Shown: positions 33,681-42,476 of the stretch, piece by piece | Layout of the letters: each line of letters begins with the position of its first letter | Numbering within the stretch: the first letter of the stretch is position 1 | Source: Bacteroidota bacterium | Lineage (GTDB): Bacteria; Bacteroidota; Bacteroidia; Chitinophagales; Chitinophagaceae | Direction: 5' to 3' | Assembly (NCBI GenBank): GCA_023423405.1 | Contig: JAFAFR010000032.1 | Span: 181,334 to 245,333, forward strand | Length of the DNA: 64,000 nucleotides | Made by a program: the position numbers and the translations under genes | The notes under the pieces: generated by a model | Databases searched by the model: none | Seen by the model: the letters and a program-made list of their open reading frames with translations, nothing else | Told to the model about the DNA's origin: nothing

Positions 33681-34463
33681 ATGAACTTACCCATCTATAT
33701 CGCAGACGCTTTTACCAGCCGCCTTTTCGGTGGCAACCCGGCCGCCGTGGTGCCGCTCGAAAACTGGCTGCCGGATACCCGCATGCAGGAAATTGCCATG
33801 GAGAACAATCTCTCCGAAACGGTATTTTTTGTACCGGAAGGAAACGGTTTCCGCATCCGCTGGTTCACGCCCACCGTGGAAGTGAAACTTTGTGGCCATG
33901 CCACCCTGGCCAGCGCCCATATTCTTTTTACCGAGCTGGGCTATATGTCCAACACCATATTGTTTGAAAGCCTGAGCGGCCCCCTGAAAGTAACCCGCAG
34001 CGAAAACGGCATCACGCTTGATTTTCCTGCCAGCGAGCCGGTTCCCACAGAGCCGCCCGCCGATCTTTTCGCCGGGCTCGGCGTCAGTGGCGGACAGGTA
34101 TTTAAGTCGAGCTTCGACTATATGGTACTGTTAGAAAGCGAAGCGGCCGTTCGCGCCCTGCGCCCCGATTTCGGCACCCTGGCCAAAGTGCCGGCCCGCG
34201 GTGTGATCTGCACCGCCCGCGGCGAGGAGGCCGACTTCGTATCGCGTTGCTTTTATCCCGCCAGCGGCATCAACGAAGACCCCGTTACGGGATCGGCCCA
34301 TACCCTGATGGTTCCTTTCTGGGCCGGCCAGTTGAACAAAACCAGGCTGGAAGCCAGGCAGCTTTCTGCCCGCGGCGGCATTCTTCACTGCAGCCTGGAA
34401 GCAGACCGCGTACTGATGACGGGCAATGCCGTCACTTATCTAAAAGGAACCATCACCCTATGA
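33681..34463 (+). CDS. PhzF-family isomerase-like protein
   Basis: This 260-aa protein has the PhzF/diaminopimelate-epimerase-like double fold. Family marks are AFTSRLFGGNPAAVV near the start, ENNLSETVFF containing the glutamate that is catalytic in PhzF, LCGHATLASAH at about 70, and GINEDPVTGSAHT at about 195. Members isomerise small substrates by proton shift, but most non-phenazine members have no known substrate, and no phenazine genes are present here. The ATG is 11 bp after the carboxylase. The stop overlaps the rnhA start by 4 bp (ATGA), which indicates translational coupling. Confidence 0.88.
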   Translation: MNLPIYIADAFTSRLFGGNPAAVVPLENWLPDTRMQEIAMENNLSETVFFVPEGNGFRIRWFTPTVEVKLCGHATLASAHILFTELGYMSNTILFESLSGPLKVTRSENGITLDFPASEPVPTEPPADLFAGLGVSGGQVFKSSFDYMVLLESEAAVRALRPDFGTLAKVPARGVICTARGEEADFVSRCFYPASGINEDPVTGSAHTLMVPFWAGQLNKTRLEARQLSARGGILHCSLEADRVLMTGNAVTYLKGTITL

Positions 34464-34936
34464 GTGCAGCGCAGGAACTCGTTATATATACCGATGGAGC
34501 GAGCAGGGGCAATCCCGGTCCGGGTGGCTACGGCGTTATCCTGCGCTGGGGCAACCGCGAAAAAGAACTCTCGCAGGGTTACCGCCACACCACCAACAAC
34601 CGCATGGAACTGATGGCTGTTATTGCGGCACTGGAAGCGCTTACCAAAACCGGACTGAACATCACCATCTACAGCGACAGCCAATATGTAGTGAAAGCAG
34701 TGGAACAGAAATGGCTCGACAAATGGATCGCTACGGGTTTCAGCGGCGGTAAAAAGAACAGCGATTTGTGGACGAGGTATTATAAGCTGTCGCGGCACCA
34801 CCGTATCCGCTTCGTGTGGGTGAAGGGCCATGCGAATAATCCCAACAACAACCGATGCGATAAACTGGCTACGGAAGCTGCCGACGGCGGCAACCTGCTG
34901 GCAGATACAGGCTTTGAAAATTTATCGGATATTTGA
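34460..34936 (+). CDS. rnhA: Ribonuclease HI
   Basis: This 158-aa enzyme cleaves RNA in RNA-DNA hybrids. The four acidic active-site residues are in place: Asp in YTDGASRGNPGPGGYG, Glu in NNRMELMAVIAAL, Asp in YSDSQYV and Asp in NRCDKLATEA. The Trp/Lys-rich handle region is also present (EQKWLDKWIATGF and KKNSDLWTRY). The ATG at 34460 overlaps the stop of the PhzF-like gene. A longer in-frame ORF upstream is a shadow of that gene. Length matches bacterial RNase HI (about 155 aa). Confidence 0.95.
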   Translation: MSAAQELVIYTDGASRGNPGPGGYGVILRWGNREKELSQGYRHTTNNRMELMAVIAALEALTKTGLNITIYSDSQYVVKAVEQKWLDKWIATGFSGGKKNSDLWTRYYKLSRHHRIRFVWVKGHANNPNNNRCDKLATEAADGGNLLADTGFENLSDI

Positions 34937-34939
34937 TAC

Positions 34940-35419
34940 ATGGGCAAAACCATCACCGCCGACACCATCCGTATCGAACAGCTTCCCGATGATGCGAACA
35001 TTCCCCTGGAACTGCTCCTGATGGCAGATCCCAACCAGGAGATGGTGCTGTCCTATATTCCTTATTGCATCTTGCTGGCAGCGCGCTACCAGGGTGAGAT
35101 CGTAGGGATACTGGCCATGAGCCCCGAAACCAAAGAAAAGGCAGAAGTGCGCAATGTCGCCGTGGCGCCGGCTTTCAGGCGCCGTGGCATCGCCCGCCAG
35201 TTGCTCACCGAAGCCTGCAGCCGTGCCAGCCGCCTGGGCTATACCGTGCTGCAGGTGTGCACGTCGAACGCATCTGTTGATCAACTGAAACTGTACCAGC
35301 AGTTTGGTTTTGAACTTACTGATGTACACTGGAATTATTTTACAGAACAGTATCCGGAGCCCATCATTGAAAACGGTATTCTCTGCAGGCACCGCATGGT
35401 GCTGAGCAGGTTACTCTGA
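34940..35419 (+). CDS. GNAT-family N-acetyltransferase
   Basis: This 159-aa single GNAT domain has the acetyl-CoA-binding loop RRRGIARQLLTEA after the strand VRNVAVAPAF at about 70-95, and the C-terminal beta-alpha unit VLQVCTSNASVDQLKLYQQFGF. The target amine is unknown. It starts 3 bp after rnhA and ends 6 bp before the MFS gene, so it belongs to the same operon. The N-terminal 40 residues (TADTIRIEQLPDDANIPLEL) are divergent, as is usual for the substrate side of these enzymes. Confidence 0.85.
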   Translation: MGKTITADTIRIEQLPDDANIPLELLLMADPNQEMVLSYIPYCILLAARYQGEIVGILAMSPETKEKAEVRNVAVAPAFRRRGIARQLLTEACSRASRLGYTVLQVCTSNASVDQLKLYQQFGFELTDVHWNYFTEQYPEPIIENGILCRHRMVLSRLL

Positions 35420-35425
35420 CCAGTT

Positions 35426-36625
35426 ATGTTAGGCAATACCATTGAATATTTCAGGCACCGGCCCAGCCGCACGGTAGGGTTCCTCTTTGCCGTCGGCAGC
35501 CTGCTGCTCGGCATATGGGTGGCAGCCATCCCGCAGATCAAGACACGCCTTGGATTGTCGGACGCCAGCCTGGGGTTGTCGCTGCTGCTGGCGCCGGTAG
35601 GCGCATTAACGGGGGTGATGGTGGCGCCCTTTGTATTCAAAAAAGTTCCCGCGGGCAAATGGATGCTGGGCGGCCATCTCGCTTATTGCCTCGTGTTTAT
35701 TGCGCAGGTAATGGCGGCCAGCCCCGTCATGTTGTGGCTGGCCCTGTTCTTCAACGGACTGATCGGTTTTCTCAACGGCGTATCCACCAATTCTGTGGTG
35801 GACCTCGTGGAAAGAACCTATAACCGCCGCATCATGAGCACCAGCCATGGCATGTACAGCCTGGGCGGTGGCGTCAGCGCGGGCCTTGCCGCCGTATTCT
35901 ACAGCATTCACCTCAACGCTTACTGGCAAATAACCGGGGTGGCTCTTTGTTTGATGGGCTTATTACTGCTGCAGAAAAAAAACCTGTTGCTGTACAGTGA
36001 AAAAATTCCCTCCGACACTTCTTTCCGCCTGCCGTCGGGCAGTGTAATAGGGCTTGCTTTTATCTGCTTCGTTTCGTTTATGGGTGAGGGTTGTGTGGCC
36101 GACTGGAGCGCCCTCTACCTGAAAGAATCCTTACAGGGCAGTAAGGCTGTAGCGGGACTTGGATTCGCCGGTTTCTCCATCGCCATGGCAATCGGGCGGC
36201 TGAACGGGGATGCCTGGATCCCGCGCGTGGGCAGCAAAACCATGGTGATTGCAGGCTGCCTTATCGCCTGCCTCGGCTTTACCATAGCCATTGCTTTTTC
36301 GCAAATCGGCACGGCCATTCTTGGCTTTACATTGATAGGCCTGGGCTTCTGTTGCGTGGTGCCCATTCTTTTCAGCGCAGCCACCCGTGTGCCGGGTGTG
36401 AGTCCCGTTACCGGCATATCTGCTGTGGCCAGCGGCGGGCTGATCGGCTTCCTGGCAGGACCTTCGCTCATAGGCCTGGTGGCGGAAGAATATTCCATTG
36501 CGGAAGGCCTCAGCATTCTTTGTTTCCTGACCCTTGCTGCAGCCGTTTTTGCCTGGAAAAATGATTTCCTGCTGAACCGGCACTCAAGGGCGCCGGAAGT
36601 GCCCTACCGCGATGAACATTTTTAG
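35426..36625 (+). CDS. MFS transporter (12 helices)
   Basis: This 399-aa inner-membrane protein has 12 predicted helices in two six-helix halves, opening with RTVGFLFAVGSLLLGIWVAA. It resembles the YbjJ/fucose-permease-like branch of the major facilitator superfamily, judging by IPQIKTRLGLSDASLGLSL and the second-half VASGGLIGFLAGPSLIGLV. Substrate and direction are not predictable. Last gene of the carboxylase-PhzF-rnhA-GNAT-MFS operon, 6 bp after the GNAT gene. It converges on the DUF6580 gene with 29 bp between stops and no obvious hairpin there. Confidence 0.85.
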   Translation: MLGNTIEYFRHRPSRTVGFLFAVGSLLLGIWVAAIPQIKTRLGLSDASLGLSLLLAPVGALTGVMVAPFVFKKVPAGKWMLGGHLAYCLVFIAQVMAASPVMLWLALFFNGLIGFLNGVSTNSVVDLVERTYNRRIMSTSHGMYSLGGGVSAGLAAVFYSIHLNAYWQITGVALCLMGLLLLQKKNLLLYSEKIPSDTSFRLPSGSVIGLAFICFVSFMGEGCVADWSALYLKESLQGSKAVAGLGFAGFSIAMAIGRLNGDAWIPRVGSKTMVIAGCLIACLGFTIAIAFSQIGTAILGFTLIGLGFCCVVPILFSAATRVPGVSPVTGISAVASGGLIGFLAGPSLIGLVAEEYSIAEGLSILCFLTLAAAVFAWKNDFLLNRHSRAPEVPYRDEHF

Positions 36626-36654
36626 TGAGATGTTCCTGTCGAAGCCTGCCTTTA

Positions 36655-37221
36655 TTATGCCTGTGCCGTGATCTGGCTTCCTTCCCTTTTTTTCAGGAGA
36701 TAGTATCCGCCAAAAAGCAATGTGGAGAACACAATGGTTGCCGCAATGCTTCCGCGCAGGAAGGGAATACCATCGGCATAGGTCATCATAAGACCTTCCA
36801 GGGTTTTGGGCCGCGCAAATCCTCCACCCGCTGCCCAAACCGCAAAGTTCGATACCAGGAAATAAGCGATAGGCGCCACAATGGAAGCAACAAGCACCGG
36901 AAGTACGCGCACCTGTTTGATCGCAAAACCGATCAGGGTGATGCCGGCAAAAAGAATATAGTTGGTGATCTGCCCTTCATAGAAACCGCGAATATCGCTG
37001 AGGCCGTTACGGTACAATACTTCGTACAGGCAGTCGCTGAGGAACATGGAGAAGATAGGAAGCGCAAAAGCCCATTTGCGATCTTTTATTACAGCACCGC
37101 CGAACAGCGCCATGGCAATATGCGGGGCAAAACCAAAGGGACGATTGGGGATGATGCGATAAAGTGCCGCCACTACCACCAGGAGGAGCAGGCTGATCAA
37201 TAAGGAACGATTGTTTTTCAT
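36655..37221 (-). CDS. DUF6580-family membrane protein (putative transporter component)
   Basis: This 188-aa protein has about five or six helices: LLISLLLLVVVAALYRI, FAPHIAMALFGGAVI, ALPIFSMFLSDCLYEVLY, ILFAGITLIGFAI, ASIVAPIAYFLVSNFAVWAA and IVFSTLLFGGYYLL. The pattern FAPHIAMALFGGA...LPIFSMFLSD is typical of DUF6580, a family that looks like the substrate-binding (S) components of ECF vitamin transporters. That resemblance is an inference. It starts with ATG, has no partner in the window, and is followed upstream by manA on the same strand 56 bp away. Confidence 0.75.
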   Translation of the reverse strand: MKNNRSLLISLLLLVVVAALYRIIPNRPFGFAPHIAMALFGGAVIKDRKWAFALPIFSMFLSDCLYEVLYRNGLSDIRGFYEGQITNYILFAGITLIGFAIKQVRVLPVLVASIVAPIAYFLVSNFAVWAAGGGFARPKTLEGLMMTYADGIPFLRGSIAATIVFSTLLFGGYYLLKKREGSQITAQA

Positions 37222-37277
37222 GTAACGCTAATGAATGTCAAAAATAATAAAATTGCCCGAAAGGCAGCCGGTTGGAA

Positions 37278-38486
37278 TCAACCCAGCCCCGGTACGGTGG
37301 CCCGGTACAATTCGGCGGCGCCATCGGAAGCCAGGTTCAGTTCGGCGCCATCGAGCAGTAGCAGGCTGTCGCCCCGCTGCAGTTCTATACCCGGTTGACC
37401 CGCTTCGGTTGCCACCACGCTTCCTTCCATCACCAGTAATATATCTACTGTGCTGGCAGTGAGGCTGTAATCGTCCCCCTGCAGGCGGATCCTATGCAAC
37501 TCGAAATCGCCGGCCGGTGTCAGATAGGCCGACTCGCTCCGGTTCAGCGGCTCGGGTTCCTGCACATAGGGGATAACCGGTTCAAACCGCACGTGTTTCA
37601 TCAGTTCGGGCACATCGATGTGTTTGGGTGTAAGGCCGCCGCGCAGCACATTGTCGGAGTTGGCCATGATCTCCACGTTCTGTCCTTCCAGGTAGGCGTG
37701 CAGGATGCCCGCATCCTGGAAAATGGCCTGCCCCTCTTTCATCTGCACCAGGTTGAGGAGGTATACGCTGAATATGCCGCGGTCGATGCTGCCGGGACGG
37801 TTAAAGGTGAGGGCTGCCCGCGCCGCCCAGAAATCGGGATGCGTTTTTGACAGCGCGCCGGCCTGGTACAGCGGTATGATCCTGTGGAGCAGGGGCTGCA
37901 GGTGACCGATTACTTCTGCGTCCGGCATCTCCATAACGGTCTTGTATAGGGTACGATAGTCGGCTTCTCCAAAAACCGGCAGCAGGAAACGCAGCTCCGG
38001 CACTTCTTCCAGGATGGCAGTCATAGAGGCTGGCGCGCGAAAACCGTGGAGCAGGTAAAAATCGCCCAGGGCCGCCATGAGCTCGGGCTTGTGGTTATCG
38101 TCCTTATAATTCCGGTTGGCGGCCTGCAAAGCAACCCCGGCCGCATTTTCAGCAGTGAAGCCCCTGATCGCATCTTCCCGCGTGGGATGCACCTGGATGC
38201 TGAGCATATCTTTTACATCAAGCACTTTCAGGAGATAGGGCAGGCGCCCGAATCCGGCCTGCACTTTTTTTCCCAGCAGAAAGGGCTCTTCCTGCAAAAG
38301 ACGATGGAGATCGGTACCGCCGATGATGGTAGCCGGCGCCTGCGCGTGGGCGCCGAGCCAGTATTCTGCAAAAGGCTGACCGGAAGGATTTTCCCGTGAT
38401 AACAACCGTGGGATATAGGTGAAACCACCCCATTGGTAGTGCTGCACTTTTCCCTCCAGTGCAAACACTTTATTTTGTTGTTGCAT
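37278..38486 (-). CDS. manA: Mannose-6-phosphate isomerase, class I
   Basis: This 402-aa zinc enzyme interconverts mannose-6-phosphate and fructose-6-phosphate. Type I motifs are the zinc-binding QVHP at about 98 (LDVKDMLSIQVHPTRED), a Glu-containing KPELMAALGDF at about 135, and the C-terminal GQNVEIMANSDNVLRGGLTPKH that closes the active site. The start is ATG at 38486. It is divergent from the YraN gene with 30 bp between start codons, so their promoters overlap. It supplies mannose units for glycan or capsule synthesis or feeds mannose into glycolysis. Confidence 0.93.
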   Translation of the reverse strand: MQQQNKVFALEGKVQHYQWGGFTYIPRLLSRENPSGQPFAEYWLGAHAQAPATIIGGTDLHRLLQEEPFLLGKKVQAGFGRLPYLLKVLDVKDMLSIQVHPTREDAIRGFTAENAAGVALQAANRNYKDDNHKPELMAALGDFYLLHGFRAPASMTAILEEVPELRFLLPVFGEADYRTLYKTVMEMPDAEVIGHLQPLLHRIIPLYQAGALSKTHPDFWAARAALTFNRPGSIDRGIFSVYLLNLVQMKEGQAIFQDAGILHAYLEGQNVEIMANSDNVLRGGLTPKHIDVPELMKHVRFEPVIPYVQEPEPLNRSESAYLTPAGDFELHRIRLQGDDYSLTASTVDILLVMEGSVVATEAGQPGIELQRGDSLLLLDGAELNLASDGAAELYRATVPGLG

Positions 38487-38516
38487 AGAAGATTCGAAAA
38501 TACGTCAAACCTTGAC

Positions 38517-38861
38517 ATGGACCGGAAAGGATTGGGCAATAAGGGAGAAAGAATGGCCCGCGAATGGTTGCGCCTTCGCGGGTTCACCATCCTGGAAACC
38601 AACTGGAGAGCGCATCGCAGGGAAATAGACATCATTGCCTGTAAAGAAAATATCCTGCATTTTGTGGAAGTGAAAACGCGGCGGCAAAACAATTTCGGTT
38701 ACCCCGAAGCGCAGGTGGACCGTCGCAAACTGGTGCACCTGCAATCAGCAGCCAGCGCCTACCTCGAAACGCAACCGCAATGGCGCCGCATCCAGTTCGA
38801 TGTCCTCGCCATCCAATACGGGGAGCCGCCTGTTATCGATTTCCTGGAAGACCTGAGCTGA
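38517..38861 (+). CDS. YraN family protein (UPF0102), endonuclease-like
   Basis: This 114-aa protein starts at the ATG at 38517 (MDRKGLGNKGERMARE). UPF0102 hallmarks are GERMAREWLRLRGFTILETNWR, then REIDIIACKENILHFVEVKTRR, where Asp and Glu-x-Lys form the pattern of Holliday-junction-resolvase-like nucleases, and QAVDRRK-like QVDRRKLVHLQ. Activity has not been clearly shown for the family. Its stop codon directly abuts the end of the convergent YkgJ gene with no spare base, so the two transcripts must overlap. Confidence 0.9.
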   Translation: MDRKGLGNKGERMAREWLRLRGFTILETNWRAHRREIDIIACKENILHFVEVKTRRQNNFGYPEAQVDRRKLVHLQSAASAYLETQPQWRRIQFDVLAIQYGEPPVIDFLEDLS

Positions 38862-39383
38862 TCAGGCATCCAGCAGCGCCTTCATTTTTTCCACCATTTT
38901 ATAGGTAGCCGGGCAATACTCGATGTTCTGTTTGTGCACATGCGCATAATCCACCATTCTTTTTTTGGTAAGATGGGGAAAGCCGGCGCAGTCGGCCGGA
39001 CGCACTTCATAAATGGAACACATATTTGTCTTCAGGTCGAGGAACTGGCAGGGGCGCTGCACATTCAGCCAGTCCTTGTCCTTCTTATCATATACCAGCC
39101 ATTTTTCGCGGAACGCAGCCTCGCTCATATCCAGGTGTGCCGCAATGCGGGTGATGTCTTTTTTGGTAAAGGTGGGCGTCATTTTTTTGCAGCAGTTGGC
39201 GCAGGTGAGGCAATCCACTTCGGCCCATACTTCTGCGCTGACGGCAGGCGTCAGCCGGTCAATACCACGCGGCTTTGTATTTTCCAGTTTGGTGAGAAAG
39301 CGCCGCAACTTTCTCTTGTTGCCCTCCACCTGCTTCTTAAAGCGCCGCAGGTTAATGGTACGGTTGGGGATCGATTCGCTCAT
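38862..39383 (-). CDS. YkgJ-family cysteine-cluster protein (putative Fe-S or Zn binding)
   Basis: This is a 173-aa cytosolic protein. Cysteines fall in the family pattern: CLTCANCC at about 58-65, RPCQFLD and MCSIYEVRPADCAGFPH near 115-140, plus a late YCPATY. The cluster probably binds a metal or an iron-sulfur centre, but the biochemical role is unknown. The N-terminal third is basic and helical (RRFKKQVEGNKRKLRRFLTK). The ATG start lies 79 bp from the divergent xerD start. The gene ends flush against YraN. Confidence 0.88.
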   Translation of the reverse strand: MSESIPNRTINLRRFKKQVEGNKRKLRRFLTKLENTKPRGIDRLTPAVSAEVWAEVDCLTCANCCKKMTPTFTKKDITRIAAHLDMSEAAFREKWLVYDKKDKDWLNVQRPCQFLDLKTNMCSIYEVRPADCAGFPHLTKKRMVDYAHVHKQNIEYCPATYKMVEKMKALLDA

Positions 39384-39462
39384 GCTTGCTGCTGGTATTG
39401 ATTTGACCGCAATATAAAGGTTTCATTGTTTTAAATTGCTGCCTGTAGAAGACCGGGAAAAA

Positions 39463-40362
39463 ATGTGGACGATCTATAAAAAAGGGTTTAAAGCATGGCT
39501 CCGCCTGGAAAAATCCCTGGCCGGGAATTCTGTGGAAGCCTACCTGCGCGACCTGGATAAGCTTACCCAGTTCCTGTCGCTGCGCGGCACGGAGTTGTCT
39601 CCCGATGGCGTGCAGATGGAAGACCTGCAGCAGTTCCTGCGCTGGATTGCAAAGCTGGGCATGACCGACCGGTCGCAGGCCCGCATCCTGTCGGGTCTCC
39701 GGAGTTTTTATACCTACTGCGTGCTGGAGCAGATCTGCCGGGCCGACCCCACCGCTCTGCTAGAAGCGCCCAAGCTGAAAAGAGCCCTTCCCGACACCCT
39801 GAGCTTTGAGGAAATAGAAGCCATCATTGCTGCCATAGACCGCAGCAAACCCGAAGGCGAACGCAACAAAGCCATCCTTGAAACCATGTACAGTTGCGGC
39901 TTGCGCGTGAGCGAACTGGTAGACCTGCGCATCTCCAACCTCTACCTCGAAAGCGGCTTCATCAGGGTATTGGGAAAGGGCAGCAAAGAAAGACTGGTGC
40001 CTGTAGGACAGGGCGCCGTTCAGCAAATTGAACTGTACCGGAAGTTTAAAAGAGCGCACCAACCCATTCGCCCGGGCGCGGAAGATTTTCTTTTCCTCAA
40101 CCGCCGCGGCGCGCCCCTTACGCGGGTGATGATCTTCCTGCTGATCAAAGACCTTGCGGCTAAAGCAGGCATCACCAAAAACATCAGCCCGCACACATTT
40201 CGTCATTCCTTTGCTACCCACCTGGTGGAAAACGGCGCCGATCTCCGCGCCGTGCAGGAAATGCTGGGACACGAGTCCATCACCACTACAGAGATCTATA
40301 CGCACCTCGACCGCGAATTCCTGCGCAAAACCCTGCATGAATTCCACCCGGGATTCCAATAG
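39463..40362 (+). CDS. xerD: Site-specific tyrosine recombinase XerD
   Basis: This 299-aa recombinase resolves chromosome dimers at dif with XerC under FtsK control. The N-terminal SAM-like DNA-binding domain spans about 5-90 (WLRLEKSLAGNSVEAYLRDL). The catalytic domain has Arg in SCGLRVSEL, Lys in GKGSKERLVP, HTFRHSFATH, LGHESITTT and the nucleophile Tyr in EIYTHLD. I chose the ATG at 39463 over an in-frame TTG at 39436 because homologues start close to the first helix. No integrase-type mobile-element context is nearby, so this is the housekeeping enzyme. Confidence 0.92.
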   Translation: MWTIYKKGFKAWLRLEKSLAGNSVEAYLRDLDKLTQFLSLRGTELSPDGVQMEDLQQFLRWIAKLGMTDRSQARILSGLRSFYTYCVLEQICRADPTALLEAPKLKRALPDTLSFEEIEAIIAAIDRSKPEGERNKAILETMYSCGLRVSELVDLRISNLYLESGFIRVLGKGSKERLVPVGQGAVQQIELYRKFKRAHQPIRPGAEDFLFLNRRGAPLTRVMIFLLIKDLAAKAGITKNISPHTFRHSFATHLVENGADLRAVQEMLGHESITTTEIYTHLDREFLRKTLHEFHPGFQ

Positions 40363-40385
40363 AGAATTATAATCCTTTCAAAAGC

Positions 40386-42416
40386 CTAGTGGTCTGAATC
40401 GCGCGCGGCGCGGCCATCCTGGAGCTGTTTGGCTTTTTGTACCAGCTCGATGAATTCCCTGCGATAGCCCTGCCTGTCTGTTCCCTTTGCATTGCTGGCA
40501 ATGGTAAGCACCTGCTCGTAGGAAGATTCCTGCCTGAATGCGGAGCCGTTGAGCAGCATGCCCCATTCGGCCACTGCAGCGGCAAAGCGGGCGTTTTCAG
40601 AAGCCTGTGCAAATGCCACATAATCTCTCTGCCACAGGATATGCGACAGCAGGCGGCTGGTATGGCCGTCGGGTTGTTTGTAACGCAGCTTAACAGTGAG
40701 CAGTTCTGCGTTATTTCCGGCACCGGATTTTACTGTAGGCTCCTTCGCAGGCAGCGACTGGTATTTCAGCGCGTCCACACTGTCGCGGAAAGGGTTTGCC
40801 ACACCTGCCGGGATGATCTCGTACAGCGCGGTGACCGTATGGCCGCTTCCCATATCGCCCGCATCTTTTTTATCGTTGTTGAAATCCTCTTTCGCCAGCA
40901 GGCGCGATTCATAACCAATGAGCCGGTAAGCCTGCACAAATACGGGATTGAATTCCAGTTGCAGCTTCACGTCCTTGGCAATGGTAAAGAGGGTGCCGCC
41001 GAATTCCTGCACCAGTACTTTTTTGGCTTCCGCCATCCCATCGATATAGGCATGGTTGCCATTGCCTTTCTGCGCCAGCACCTGCATCTTGGCATCCTGG
41101 TAATTGCCCATGCCATAACCCAGCACGGTAAGGAACACGCCGGATTCCCTTTCCTGCTCTATGAGTTTTTCCATCGCCGCATCACTGCTTTCACCCACGT
41201 TGAAATCGCCGTCGGTGCAAAGGATCACGCGATTATTTCCGTTTTTGCGAAACTGTTCTTTAGCCGTTTCATAGGCCAGGCGAATGCCCTCACCGCCGGC
41301 GGTGGAGCCACCTGCTTCGAGTGCATCGATGGCTGCTTTTATTTTTTCTTTCTCCATTCCGCTGGTAGAAGGCAATACCAGTCCCGCACTGCCGGCATAT
41401 ACCACCAGCGCTACCCTGTCCTGCTCCCTGAGCTGGTCGGTGAGCAGCCGCAGGCTTGCTTTCACCAGCGGCAGTTTGTTTTCGTCCATCATGGAGCCCG
41501 ATACATCGATCAGGAATACCAGGTTGCTGGCCGGCAGTTTTTCTGTTGGCACTTTTCTTCCCTGCAAGCCAATAGAAACGAGGCGGTGTACCGGGTTCCA
41601 GGGGCAACTCATGTATTGGGTATGCACAGCAAAAGGCGCATCATCAGCCGGACCTTCATATTCGTAGTCAAAATAATTGATCAGTTCTTCCGAACGTACC
41701 AGGCCGGCGGGCGGCAGGTTCCCACCGCGGATATAACGCCGCAAATTGCTGTAGGAAGCGGCATCCACATCGATGGAAAAAGTGGAGAGCGGATGCTGGC
41801 TGGCTTCCTGGAATGCGTTTTCGGTCATGGGCGCATATCCCTCTCTGTTATACTCTGTTTCCAGGGCAGCCCCTTTATCCCCTTTGCGGGTTCGCCGCTT
41901 CTGTACCTGCACGCCGGCCACCCTGCCCAGCAGGGGCTCGGCAACGGGTTGCTCCATCACCATGTCATAAACACGGTCACTGCTTGCGACGGAAGCAGTG
42001 ACCGATTTTCTTTTCTGCGTGCTATAGCCCTTTACCACCACCTCTTCCAGTCGCTCCTTTGTTACATGCAACAGGATCTCCACGCTGCTGTCGGCTGCGG
42101 CGACAGATGTAGTGGCAGACTCATATCCTACATAACTGGTAAAGAGTTGTACTTTCCTGCCGTCCACCTGCAAACTGAAACGGCCATCCTGCCCGGTTAC
42201 GGCGGCATGCTGTGTGCCCTTTTCCGTCACCACTACGCCGGAGAGTGGCTGCCGGCTGCCGGCATCTTTCACAATACCGGTTATGGTACGGATAAATGTT
42301 TGCTGGTGCATTGCATTTGAGGAGAACCAGTTTTGGGCAGGGCCCGAAAGCGCAAGCCCTCCAACACAGGTAACCAATAGGGCGAAAAGGCCCAGGGAGT
42401 TTTTACGGACTGACAT
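40386..42416 (-). CDS. VWA (YfbK-like) protein with N-terminal carboxypeptidase-regulatory/SusC-like segment
   Basis: This 676-aa exported protein has a signal helix at about 8-25, then a CarboxypepD_reg-like domain (about 42-125: RTITGIVKDAGSRQPLSGVVV) ending in LEEVVVKGYSTQKRKS, the linker usually seen in SusC/RagA receptors. A YfbK-type N-terminal region follows (PLSTFSIDVDAASYSNLRRY), then a von Willebrand A domain with MIDAS DVSGSM at about 300, and a C-terminal DUF3520-like region. VWA proteins bind partners through a metal ion at the cell surface or periplasm. It is divergent from the ECF sigma factor gene, and both neighbours carry the same KGY linker, which suggests a functional link. 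Confidence 0.88.
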   Translation of the reverse strand: MSVRKNSLGLFALLVTCVGGLALSGPAQNWFSSNAMHQQTFIRTITGIVKDAGSRQPLSGVVVTEKGTQHAAVTGQDGRFSLQVDGRKVQLFTSYVGYESATTSVAAADSSVEILLHVTKERLEEVVVKGYSTQKRKSVTASVASSDRVYDMVMEQPVAEPLLGRVAGVQVQKRRTRKGDKGAALETEYNREGYAPMTENAFQEASQHPLSTFSIDVDAASYSNLRRYIRGGNLPPAGLVRSEELINYFDYEYEGPADDAPFAVHTQYMSCPWNPVHRLVSIGLQGRKVPTEKLPASNLVFLIDVSGSMMDENKLPLVKASLRLLTDQLREQDRVALVVYAGSAGLVLPSTSGMEKEKIKAAIDALEAGGSTAGGEGIRLAYETAKEQFRKNGNNRVILCTDGDFNVGESSDAAMEKLIEQERESGVFLTVLGYGMGNYQDAKMQVLAQKGNGNHAYIDGMAEAKKVLVQEFGGTLFTIAKDVKLQLEFNPVFVQAYRLIGYESRLLAKEDFNNDKKDAGDMGSGHTVTALYEIIPAGVANPFRDSVDALKYQSLPAKEPTVKSGAGNNAELLTVKLRYKQPDGHTSRLLSHILWQRDYVAFAQASENARFAAAVAEWGMLLNGSAFRQESSYEQVLTIASNAKGTDRQGYRREFIELVQKAKQLQDGRAARDSDH

Positions 42417-42476
42417 ATGAATCGTTTTCGAATAGATGCCTCCCTTTTTATTTTTACATAAATTGCCGGAACAACT

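Noticed and set aside
39463..40362. XerD-like gene as a mobile-element integrase
   Set aside because: Full-length housekeeping Xer features, no attachment-site repeats, tRNA or phage genes nearby.
40437..42320. 627-aa plus-strand ORF opposite the VWA gene
   Set aside because: Composition (rich in His, Arg, Gly, Cys) is typical of antisense frames in GC-rich Bacteroidota genes; the minus-strand VWA protein is clear.
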